From Setaria digitata (taxonomy: Eukaryota; Nematoda; Chromadorea; Rhabditida; Setariidae): a stretch of 34,544 nucleotides of DNA. Below the pieces are notes generated by a model. The model worked only from the letters and a program-made list of their open reading frames with translations. It made no database searches and was not told the origin of the DNA. Position numbers and translations under genes: made by a program. The stretch lies in NCBI GenBank assembly GCA_003640385.1, contig RCAB01000597.1:1-34544 (forward strand), given 5' to 3'. Of the stretch, positions 20,490 to 30,550 are shown in pieces (the first letter of the stretch is position 1; every line of letters begins with the position of its first letter).

Positions 20490-22420
20490 CTGAAATAAGA
20501 GAAGAAATATTTAATTGAAAAATTTAAAATTTACAAATGTAACGAAAAATTTCTTTAATTTTTTTTCCTAGAGAAATAATTTTTTTTTTTTTTTGAAGTG
20601 TAAAATTCCCATATTTTTTGAATATACTACCATATTTACTCAGTTAAGTACTTGATAGATATGGAATAAAAATACGATAAAAGTGAAGTATTTATCAGAA
20701 TTTTTTGATCATTTCCAACTTCTGAAGTTCTTAACTAAATAATTAATTTTTTGGAGAAAATATTTTTAAAAATAATAAGATATCTGCCACCTTTTTTGAT
20801 TAATACAAATATGTGAGAAGAGATATATCCCCAGGAAAAACGCAGTATCTCGATTATTTTATTTTTGCTTAAAAATCATATTTAATGGAGAAAAAGAGAG
20901 AAAATTTTATTACAATATATTACTGAAATAAATTGAACAGAAAATCATACTTTAAAGTTCTAAATTTTGATTATTAAAAAATATTTTTGTTAAATGATTT
21001 AAAAAAAAGGATATATGAGTAAATATTTGTTAAAGTATGTGAAGGTCATTTAAAATTTTGCTGGAAATAATTTTTTTTTTTTTAATCTAAAATTTTACCA
21101 TTAAAATGTCATTCCAAAAAAAAAATACCCCTCCTAATTCGGTGAGTGGTATTGAAATTAGTGAAAATTAGAATTAAAACATTTCAATAGATTCAGCCAA
21201 TAATATCACTTTGATAATATGTTCTAAGAAAATAAGACAATAAAACAGATCCCATAAAATATGATAATTCAACGCTGTTTATTAAAAAAAAAAAAGGAAA
21301 ACTAGAGATAAAGTAATCTAGCACTAATGATCAAGCAATAAAATGATTAATTAGGTAATATACTTAAGAAAAACAGATTAAGTATGAAAATATTTTATCG
21401 GCTATGTTTGAAAAAAAAAAAAAAAAGGAACGACCATTAACAACTGTTAACAAACTTATCAGATTTTATTTGCGTTCATCTTATCAACATTTATCACTTT
21501 TATTGCTAACTATACATCTTTTTGAATTTTTCACATTCGTCTGAATGAATAAATATATCAGCAAGAAAAGGAAAAAGCAAATGGAGAAGAAAACTTCCCA
21601 AAATTTCAATTCTTATATTTGATTTGAAACGTAGTTGACCTTTCAATCTTCGTGAATTGAATTCAAATTCTATTATTTCGATTTCAAATTTTTGTCAGAA
21701 AAAGATAAGGGAAGAAAGAAGAAAATTACCGAAGTATAAGCTAAAATTTACTGAATAAAATCGTTATAAAGACGAGGAAGGCGAATGTTTGGAAAATTTG
21801 AAAAATTTCCTGTTGTGAATAAAAATGCTAAGTGTAAACGAAAGCATTTATTTTATTTTTTTTTAGTCACATAGTATTTCCGTTCTTTTTGTTATTGGTC
21901 CCAAATGGGCTTTTTTTTTTCTTTTTTTTTTTTTTTTTTTTTTTTTAGAAAAATAGAATTAAATAAGAAAGAATTGATTTTTTAACGAGTAAAGGAAATT
22001 AAAAATTTCACATTTTTTTTTTGCAAAATATTTGAAACATCCTATTTAACAAAATATGATAAAATAAAAGAAGGAAAAAGTTCGAAAATGCATGAAGGTG
22101 ATTGAAAAAAACACCATATTAAACATTTTCAGGAACAAATATATTTTCTTTTTTTACACTCTTACTTAATAAACATTTCATTTAATTTTCTCAAATTTTA
22201 GATTTTAGGGAAACTTCTAAAAATATTAAATTATGAAAATATCAAAAATTATTTTACTGTGTACGGAAACTAATAGATAAATCACCATTAATTATCAGAT
22301 AATTAATGCAGCTGAAAATACATTTTCATTTTAAGTAAAGGTAATCAAAACTAGTTAGTCAAATATATCTCCATAATTCAGAAAACAAAAGAAAAGGAAA
22401 AATCAGTGTCAGCTGTTTGA
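20490..22420. other. AT-rich stretch, no gene seen
   Basis: Includes A and T runs, the longest being T25 at 21922-21946 preceded by T10 and C. No splice-bounded open segment of convincing composition is visible. Confidence 0.5.
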
Positions 22421-22423
22421 GGT

Positions 22424-22480
22424 ATGCGTCTAAGAAAAACAATTCGGCGGGAGGCATATTTGCTTCCGAAAATTAATTAA
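22424..22480 (+). other. 18-codon small ORF in a GC-richer island
   Basis: The plus strand reads MRLRKTIRREAYLLPKIN to TAA. The minus strand over the same place has a 32-codon frame beginning M-P-P-A-E-L-F-F-L. Overlapping open frames on both strands in a short island give no basis for choosing either; a regulatory element is equally possible. Confidence 0.15.
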
Positions 22481-22882
22481 TGAATCTTAAATTAGCAAAA
22501 TCGAAGTGTGAAAAATTTTTAAAATAAACGAATTGTTCTATTTAGTCATTCTACTAAATAATCTAACATTTCAAAATTTCTGTGAATTCCGAAAAAAAGA
22601 CAAAAAAAAAAATTTTAAAATATTGCAATGTCTTTGATGCAAGCCGACGAAAAAAATACACCTTACAAATGAAATAAAATTTGTAAAACCTATAAGATTT
22701 ATGAAAATTTTACAATACAAACAACAGCATGTCATATTTCAATCAAATTAAAACGACTTGCTAATGGATTTTAAAAATTTGAAAATTAGCTAAAATTATT
22801 AAAATCTTTCTCCTCAATTTATAAACGTAATGAATATCACCAATAGAAGAATGATTTATTTATTTTTTCTTGACTTAAATAG

Positions 22883-22915
22883 GAGATGGTGCAGGCGGAA
22901 ATGCGTATATTACAG
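22883..22915 (+). CDS. Candidate 33-nt micro-exon or first exon
   Basis: On the plus strand TTGACTTAAATAG ends at 22882 and a donor TTACAG|GTAATT starts at 22916. Between them the phase-0 frame is E-M-V-Q-A-E-M-R-I-L-Q, with an ATG at 22886. GC content is far above the flanks and the donor is good; the acceptor is weak. If translation begins here the exon contributes ten residues. No partner exon could be identified. Confidence 0.25.
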
Positions 22916-25900
22916 GTAATTCATATTATGGAGATAAAATTCATTCCTTTTTTTTTTCAAATTATTTATTTGAAGCTATATTTCTTTCGGTAATCATGTT
23001 AATTTAATCATTAAACGTGATTATTAATGATTAAACTAAAATTATCACTTGCATATGATCAGTACAGTGTGCTAATTATTTGGATTGTTGGTGATCATTC
23101 TTTATAAATTCAATTTTAGAATGCTAAACAGGTCAGAAAAAGAAGTGGCTTTACCAAAAAAGAAAAGAAAAAATAAGCAAATAAACAGCAACAAAAACGA
23201 AAAGGATATGACTGTAATTGCTCAGTATTATTATTATTTATTTATTTTTTAACCAAAAAAGAAAACAAAGGTTATCTGCAGATTGTTTGCAATTAACTAA
23301 TTATCAATAAATTATTGCGAGTGAAATTTCATTCATATTTTTTCCATATAGATGTTATTTAACTGAATAAAAGTGGGAAAGAGAATTAGTTTTTTTAAAC
23401 TGTTAGCAAAATAAATTTGAGCAAATGAATGAAGAAAAAGAAAAATAAGGTCAACAATAATTTCTAGAAAGTAAATTAGATTTGGAATATTTTTTAGGAA
23501 AAAAAAGACTTAAAAGTTGAAGAAAAAATGGTGAAGAAATATTTTAAATTAGGTCAAAGTCATTGGCAGCAGCAAAAAATAAATAAATAAATAAATAAAT
23601 AATTTCACCATTCTGTATGTATTCATGATGACAAAAATATTATAAAAAAAATTTTTTTTTCTCAATTACATTTCAAATATTAATCTTTGAAAGAAGATTT
23701 CATCATCACTTGTCCCATATATTTTTCCTGTTGAAATTTTTTTCTTTTTTTTTTCATAAAATTTAATGGAAAAAAAAACTAGGTAAAAATAAATGATCGA
23801 ATAAAATTTGCCAAAAAAAAATAGAAGTAAATAAATTTGATTTTAAATCTTATCAGAACATAAGCAATAATCAAATGAAATGATTGATGATAATTTACAA
23901 AATGATCAATGAAAATGGCGTTCAAATGGGAATGAATTTCTCTAAATCAGACAAAATAGAAAAAAAAAATGTATAAATGGAAGGAAAATTTGAGAAAATA
24001 AGTTGAAATTTTCAATTTATTCCAGGGAATGAAAAAAAAAAAAAAATCACTTAAAGTTGAATGCTAAGCATAGTGAAAAACATGAACAATATGAATGATA
24101 GATAATAATATGGATGAAATAATTGAGCAAATGATAATATGAATGATAATTAAACATAGGTAAAAATAATAACTAAAATAACCAAACACAGATAATAGGA
24201 ATGAATTAATTAAGCAAATGAAATTTTTTCAATTCTATTTTTCTTTTTCGTTTCGCTTGCAAAATTATAAAATTCGTATTGAAATTGCAAGAAAAAAAAA
24301 AGGCATGGAATAAAAAATTTTAAATTATATAAAGAGCAAAATTTATTTTAGGCAAGCTAAAGTCTAAAAAAAAAAAAAAAAGTTTTATTACGTAACCTTT
24401 TTTTTTTTTATATATATATAACAAATTACGTGTATTATTAGAAAATTTTCAAATTTCTTCGAACAAATGGACGATAAATTGCGGGAGTTCCATTTTCACA
24501 TGAAAGAATTTTACCGCTACAGAAACCCATAAAAGAGATCATTTAATTGCTACTGAATGGAAAATAATCATTCCAAACTTTGATTTTCTAAGTTTCATTT
24601 TATGGCTCGATTTTTGTAAAAATGGTAGAATTTGAACGTTTATTAATGGAATGAACCATCAAGTGTTTATATAATCTTTGTTTTTCTTGTTAAAAGCTAT
24701 GAAACAAAGAAGAAAAAGACGACAGGAAGAATGAATTAGAAATCGAATTAATTAGAATTTTTAACTAGAACATAATAAACAGCAACTTTAGTAAATTTGT
24801 TTCTTAGAGAAATTATTTTTGTAATGAAAAATGTACTTGTAATATATTAATTTTTTATTTGAATCTGATTTTACTAACAATGCTTAAAACTAGTGGAGAA
24901 GAATTTCTTTAATGTTATTTATCTTCAAATTATCAGTTTACCATAAAAGAATGCAAAGAAACAAACAAAAAAAAAAAAAAAAAAACAAATTAATTAAATA
25001 AAACAGAGAAACCAGTTATTTTCGAATTTAAAATTTTTTAAAATACAGTGTCGAAATTAAAATCATTAATATGCATAATTTAAATTTCTGCTCTTTTTGA
25101 ACTGTGTTTTTTTTTTCAATTTTTTAGCATTTAAAAAAAAAAAATAAAAGTAGAAGCTTTAGTCAGTGTAAAATTTTCAGTTCAGATGGACTAATTTTTT
25201 ATACTTAAATTATAAAAATGTTTAAATTCTGTATAATCTCTGCTGTGTTGAAGAAATTTAATTGAAAAAAATTATAACTGCTGAACGAAGCAATATTCAA
25301 TATTCAATAAATATTCAATAAAACAAAAATATTCCAATCATGCTTAAAAAATAACAAAGAAATTGAAAGCAAAAAAAAAAAGGAAAAATTCGCTGCCATT
25401 GACGTTGTGAAAAGAACAATTTGTTATCAAAGTTTTAGAAACACTGGAAAAGAAAGAAGAAGAGAGAAATACAAGAAATGAGGAATATATATTTAACTGA
25501 GAAATTCGTTTAAAATAAAATCTTGAAAAATTAGCTCAAAAAAAAAACTGTTTATAAAATTCGTGAATTATTTAATAAAAAAAAAAAAGGGAAGGAAAGG
25601 AGGAAACCGAAGGAAGAGCTGAAACATATGGTAAAAGCAATTACTGGATGATAATGAAAATTTTTACTAAGAAATTTCAAAAGAGTTTAAAAAAAGAGTG
25701 AGTACAAAAAAATTAAGAAATTACTAAGAGTATCAGAAGGTACTGAAAATTAAATTATCAGAAAAGCCTGAGGGAATGGAAATGGATGAAAAATTGAAAA
25801 TGAAATATAAAAAAATTATTTAGGATATGCTATCAAAGTAACGGGAATTCTCAACAAGAGTCTAATAATGGAAATATCAGTGAATATTAAAAATAATTAT

Positions 25901-26636
25901 TAAGAAATTTCAAAAAGTTACAAAAAAAAAATCTGGAAATTGCTTTTGAAAAATCTGGTAAAGGGAAAGAATTAAAAGGATGAAAGACATCTGATCAAAA
26001 AATTCTAAAAATATTGGAATAAAAAAGACAAAAATTTCGAAATCCATAGTTTTAATCAAAAGATAGAAGAAAATTCAGGAAAAAATTCAATATTTTCCGT
26101 ATTATCTATCCTTCAGTGAAATCATTGCAGAAGTTTTTCAGCTTTTTTTTTTCACTTTTTTCCTTTTTTTTTTGAAAACAAAATTTGATTTTAAATCATT
26201 GCTTATTCTAATTTCCATCCTTATCAAATTGTCCTTCATTTCCTTTTCGTTCATTTCTTCTTCTCACTCTCTTCATATGTTCCATTTCATTTTTAAATCA
26301 AAAAAGCGGAAGAAAAGAAAAATAAAAAATAAAAGCAGGAAAATAAGGAAGAAATTAGTTAAAGGAGCAAAACTAATTGTTGTCAATTTATTTGCGCATA
26401 TATTTCCAATAATTTGAATTTTGGCTTGATTTTTTCAACTTTTTTTCTTCAATTCAGCTAAAATTATCACTGCGTTAATTTGATCATAGCATAATTTGTT
26501 TCTTATTGAAATTTTTTAAATCAAAACTAAGTGTAAAATATTTAATTTCTTTTCTTTTTTTTTAAAAATTCTCAGAAAAGAAATTTGGTAACTGATTGTT
26601 TCGTATGGAAACATAATCAAGGAAGAATTTTATTAC
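22916..26636. other. AT-rich stretch with simple repeats, no gene recognised
   Basis: Contains (AAAT)n at about 23577-23602, ATGATAA/ATGAATGA-rich sequence at 24060-24220, A runs up to 22 bases near 24966-24986, and a strongly purine-biased plus strand at 25440-26060. Open frames are homopolymer-derived. Confidence 0.5.
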
Positions 26637-26724
26637 TGAGTACTGATTGAGGCAACATGAGAACTCCCACTGCAGCTACCGAGAGATCTCGAAATAGGTA
26701 AACTTTCTCCAACACAACTTCACA
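26637..26724 (-). CDS. Candidate internal exon, unrecognised protein
   Basis: A minus-strand acceptor TTATTTCAACAG ends at 26725 and a donor CTCA|GTAATA starts at 26636. The 88 nt between are open in phase 0: C-E-V-V-L-E-K-V-Y-L-F-R-D-L-S, then V-A-A-V-G-V-L-M-L-P-Q-S-V-L-S, leaving one base. The read-through frame stops 5 codons past the donor. The composition is balanced and protein-like. The opposite strand has a competing start, ATG at 26657 reading MRTPTAATERSRN to a donor AATAG|GTAAAC at 26698. Only one strand is likely to be real. The minus strand is favoured by having both borders and by other minus-strand candidates. Confidence 0.28.
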
Positions 26725-27475
26725 CTGTTGAAATAATTTTTAAAAATCGTGAAATTGCAATTTTTAAATGCTAAATTATTCTAATTGAAATTTACAAAAT
26801 AATTATTGATTAAAATATAATCAATTTTCTGATACAGCATTTTTATAGCAAAAACAAAGAAGCGAGATGTGACAAAAATTGTTACACAAAATTTGCCAAA
26901 GTATGTCAATAAAAATGAATAGATTGCAAATTTAATGAAATTAAATTTAAAAAAAGTGGATAAATTGTAAATTTAGTCATTGCTTCAAAAAGAGTGCTAA
27001 AAGTAGCAGAAATTTTAGAGAATTTTTTTTTTTTTTTAAAAAAATCGCTTACTGATTGCTTTAAAATTAGTTTCCTCAGTCAAAAATTTTTCCCAAATTT
27101 CGAAATTTCCTTCCGCATTTTCCTTCTTTCTTCTCACATCTCTTTTTCTTATCTAAAAACGAAAAAGAAGAAAGAAAAAATAAACAAATGTATGCTTTAT
27201 GTAATTCATTTTTTAATTTGCTTCTCAATTTTATATTGAATTTCATCTCTCATTTAAAATTTAAGATAGTAGAATAAACAGAAACAAAAAAAAAAAGAGG
27301 AAAATTAAATTAACAAAAAGAGAAAAAATGAAGAAAACCGATAAAAAAATAAAAATCAAATAGCATTTTTAATTCCCTATTCCAGTTAAAAAAAAAAAAA
27401 AAAGATGAAGTGGAAAAATTGATAAGAAAGAAATGTGCCGAAAATAAAATAGATATATTTTGAAGATTAAAAATT

Positions 27476-27523
27476 AAAAATTCCAATTAAAAGATTTTTA
27501 AAAATCTTTTAATTGGAATTTTT
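27476..27523. repeat. Perfect 48-bp palindrome, no spacer
   Basis: Left arm 27476-27499 (AAAAATTCCAATTAAAAG then ATTTTT) is the exact reverse complement of right arm 27500-27523. The arms meet without a loop. Perfect, spacerless palindromes of this length are prone to cruciform extrusion and deletion. Confidence 0.9.
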
Positions 27524-27638
27524 TCATTAAAATTTAAAAAAATTAGGAATTTTGTTGAAATAGCCAAATTTGCATTTCATACTGCTTTTATTTTTTCCCT
27601 CTTTTAATTACTGATTATTTAACAATCAATAAAACTCT

Positions 27639-27933
27639 TAAACTAGTGTTAATTATGAGGATCGTGAATTTTTTTATAATTAAGCATATAAGATCATCAG
27701 CTTGTATGGTTTTTTCTTCTTGTTTCTTTAATGGCTTAATTTATTTAACCGTGAAACATATCATTAATTTTATTTGAAGAANCTTAATACTAAACTAGTG
27801 TTAATTATGAGGATCGTGAATTTTTTTATAATTAAGCATATAAGATCATCAGCTTGTATGGTTTTTTCTTCTTGTTTCTTTAATGGCTTAATTTATTTAA
27901 CCGTGAAACATATCATTAATTTTATTTGAAGAA
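27639..27933. repeat. 143-bp direct duplication around a single N
   Basis: Copies at 27639-27781 and 27791-27933 appear identical. The N at 27782 directly follows copy one, and eight bases (27783-27790) precede copy two. It has the same architecture as the other N-joined duplications and is a probable assembly artefact. Confidence 0.88.
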
Positions 27934-28851
27934 AAGGAAGTCAAAATTTAAAACAAAAAAAAAGTGAAGGCCATTCAAATAGTGAAAAGTTGAAGATGAG
28001 AAAATGAAGAAATTGACGAATTGTGATTTAATTCCTCGGCACTTACTATTAAAACTCCAAATAAAAAAAATAAACAGTATTTAGAAACATTTTTAAGCGT
28101 TTTAGTAAACAAGATTAAGAGTTGAAACCAAAAAAAAAAAAATATCTGATTGATAAGGAGGGATTTTTGAAAAGGGATGGCATGTAACATGGATAAATGT
28201 GTGAAGGGAAGAATTTTTATGCATTTTATTGACTTAATTAACAATTAATTGGAAATTAATATTCCAATTGGAACTGGAAATAACACAGTCAAAACTTTTA
28301 ATATTAAGAAATTCGCTAAATTCAAGAAGAGATCTACTTTATAGATCTTAAATTGAATGACATTTAGAAATAAATTTGCAGAAAGAAAAAAAAAAACAAA
28401 CAGACAGAGAATTTATTTATTCCATTTAAAATTGAAAAAAGAAAAAAATTCGCAATTTTTTTTCAGATTTTTCAAAGAAATATGCAAGCAAAATGAGAAA
28501 AAGTCAAAAAAAAGAAGCTATTTCAATTAATTACAAATGAAATTTTACTTGGCTACAAAAAAAAAATACATTCGATAAATTAATTAATTAATTAAAATAA
28601 CAGAGAAATGTTGGAAAGGCCTGGGATTAACAAAAAAAAAAGATAAGGAAAAGAGAAATGAAATAATTCAAGAGAGTGCACTCATGCTCAAAGGAATGAA
28701 ATTTAATTAATAAAGGAAATGAGAAAGTGAACTAAAATACGAAGTGCTTTTATGATGAGATGAATTTCAAGCTGAAGCAATATTCTAGAAGATGGAATTC
28801 AATTAATAAAAAATGAAATGAATATGAATCAGAGATTGGGTTTACATTTCC

Positions 28852-28885
28852 TGGCACCAGTAGCGTAGCCAAAATACTTTCCTGC
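28852..28885. other. GC-richer patch resembling a DNA-transposon end
   Basis: CACCAGTAGCGTAGCC stands out in composition. It resembles CAGTGGCGTAGC-type termini I associate with some cut-and-paste DNA transposons. I found no matching inverted terminus or target duplication nearby, so this is only a possible relic. Confidence 0.15.
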
Positions 28886-29133
28886 GAATCATATCATCGA
28901 AAATAATAATTACATTTTGCTTCAATCAATGAATTTCTTATTTTGTATGAAGAAATTCTTTCTGTTTTTTTTTTTTCTTAAATATAATAATGATGCATTT
29001 TTGCATTCAGTAAATAATTTCCAATAGATATTTGTGATCAAACAGAGAAATTACTTCTAGAATGAAATTTCATAGCGTATTTCGTTTTATATTGTATCGA
29101 TTTGCGGGAAAAAAGTTATCAGAAAAAAAAAAA

Positions 29134-29273
29134 CAAAGATTTATTATCATCAGATTATCAGGAAAAGAAACAAGGTAAAGATTTATTTATCATCAAATTA
29201 TCAGGAAAAGAAACAATGTAAAGATTTATTATCATCGAATTATAAGAAAAAATTTGTATTATTAAGAGGAAAA
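29134..29273. repeat. Three imperfect tandem units of about 44 bp
   Basis: Units starting near 29134, 29177 and 29219 share AAAGATTTATTATCATC(A/G)(A/G)ATTAT followed, in the first two, by CAGGAAAAGAAACAA. The last unit diverges into AAGAAAAAATTTGTATT. This tandem structure exists inside copy one of the N-joined duplication, so it is independent of the assembly join. Confidence 0.7.
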
Positions 29274-29371
29274 NAAAGATTTATTTATCATCAAATTATC
29301 AGGAAAAGAAACAATGCAAAGATTTATTATCATCGAATTATAAGAAAAAATTTGTATTATTAAGAGGAAAA
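29177..29371. repeat. 97-bp direct duplication around a single N
   Basis: Copies at 29177-29273 and 29275-29371 flank the N at 29274 and differ at T29219 versus C29317. The locally repetitive sequence would have made automated joining difficult. Probable assembly artefact. Confidence 0.88.
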
Positions 29372-30016
29372 AAAAAAAAAAAATGGTAGAAAAAGGACAA
29401 AGCAAACAGTTAAAAAGATTCACTGTAAATAACTGAAAAGAGCAAGAAGAAATTTTTAATTAAATTAGGCAAACATCAATCGTATTGTTTGTTACGACGA
29501 TTATATCACATCAAGGAATTAAAAAAAGGAAAAAAAGATGAAAAAAAAGTGGTGTAATTTTTTTGTATGAATACATAAAAATACTTTAAAAATTATTTTT
29601 ACTTTTCCCCTTGCCCAAACATCCAATATTTCTGGGGTATTACTCAATTTCACAATAAATCAAACATTAAAATATAATTAATTGGTCTTAATTGAATTAT
29701 AATTATTTACTGTGCTGTTTTGGTGCATTTCAATTATTTCCTCTTACGAAAAAATGATTGACTGTTTATGGAGAAATCAAATTTTTATTCATTTTCACTT
29801 TATTTATTTATTTATTTTTTTGTCATTTTTTAACCTTATCATTGTAGCAATTCATCCAATTACAAAAAATACATAAATAAAATTAACTTATTAAGATTTT
29901 TTTCTAGAATTTCAAAGTAAAAAATCAAAGAAGAAAAAGGATTGATTTTCTTTTGGTACATTAAAAAGATGAAGTTCAAGCTCTTGTGCTAAATAAAATT
30001 AATGAATGTAAAATTT
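29372..30016. other. AT-rich stretch, nothing recognisable
   Basis: Unstructured AT-rich DNA with a short (TTTA)n run at about 29801-29817. Confidence 0.5.
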
Positions 30017-30073
30017 AAAGAAAAAAAAAAAAAAAAAGAGGGAGAGAGAAAGGAAGGAGAAAGAAAAAGAAAA
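30017..30073 (+). repeat. 57-base uninterrupted purine tract
   Basis: Every plus-strand base from 30017 to 30073 is A or G: an A run, then mixed GAGGGAGAGAG and AAAGG words. It lies about 250 bp from the (CT)n and (TG)n tracts and may form non-B structure. Confidence 0.85.
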
Positions 30074-30320
30074 TGGCAGACAGGAAGTTAGCAGTAACAA
30101 ATATTAAACACATAACAATGTCAGTGTTCTTTATTTAAACTGTTTTAAATCAAATTTCAGAAAAAAATAAAAGTAAAAAAAAAATTGTGTCAATGATTTT
30201 GATGGATTGAAAAAGGTAACTGGAGCAGAAGCAATGTGTTCACCAATACAGAGATGTAAAAAGTCTCTTCAATTTCATTTCGCTTCATCATTTAAATTAT
30301 TTTTTTTATTCGCTCTGTCG

Positions 30321-30444
30321 CTCTCTCTCTCTCTCTCTCTCTCCCCAATTTCCCTGTCTGCATACGTACGTACGTCTATATTTACACAATTCTTGCAGCG
30401 TATACGCGTACACTTACGTGTGTGTGTGTGTGTGTGTGTGTGTG
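30321..30444. repeat. Composite microsatellite: (CT)n, (TACG)n, (TG)n
   Basis: (CT) at 30321-30343, TACGTACGTACGT at 30363-30375 and (TG)13 at 30419-30444 lie within 125 bp. Further alternating purine-pyrimidine words (GCATATATATGC, ACGTATGTACACG, TATACGTATGC) follow to about 30550. Alternating CA/TG and CG-containing steps favour Z-DNA. Open frames across this block are Cys/Val- or Ser/Leu-repeat translations and are not genes. Confidence 0.9.
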
Positions 30445-30550
30445 CATCTTTACATTTATTCATACGAGTGCATGTATGTTCATGCGCATATATATGCAAT
30501 GTGTGTTACACGTATGTACACGTTTGTGCGTAAGTATACGTATGCATTCA

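Larger units (their letters stand above)
26725..29133. other. AT-rich stretch, no gene seen
   Basis: Holds the palindrome at 27476-27523 and the N-flanked duplication at 27639-27933. A short GC-richer patch near 28845-28885 contains CACCAGTAGCGTAGCC. The remainder is homopolymer-interrupted AT-rich DNA. Confidence 0.5.

Noticed and set aside
26172..27239. Two 81-codon plus-strand frames with hydrophobic and Lys-rich parts
   Set aside because: Composition follows T-rich then A-rich DNA. No splice borders and no recognisable motif.
27975..28244. 89-codon minus-strand frame resembling a membrane segment
   Set aside because: Contains homopolymer Phe runs and has no start-context, splice or family support.
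30121..30140. TATA-like and AATAAA motifs as promoters and poly(A) sites
   Set aside because: Such motifs occur everywhere at this A+T content and carry no weight without transcript evidence.
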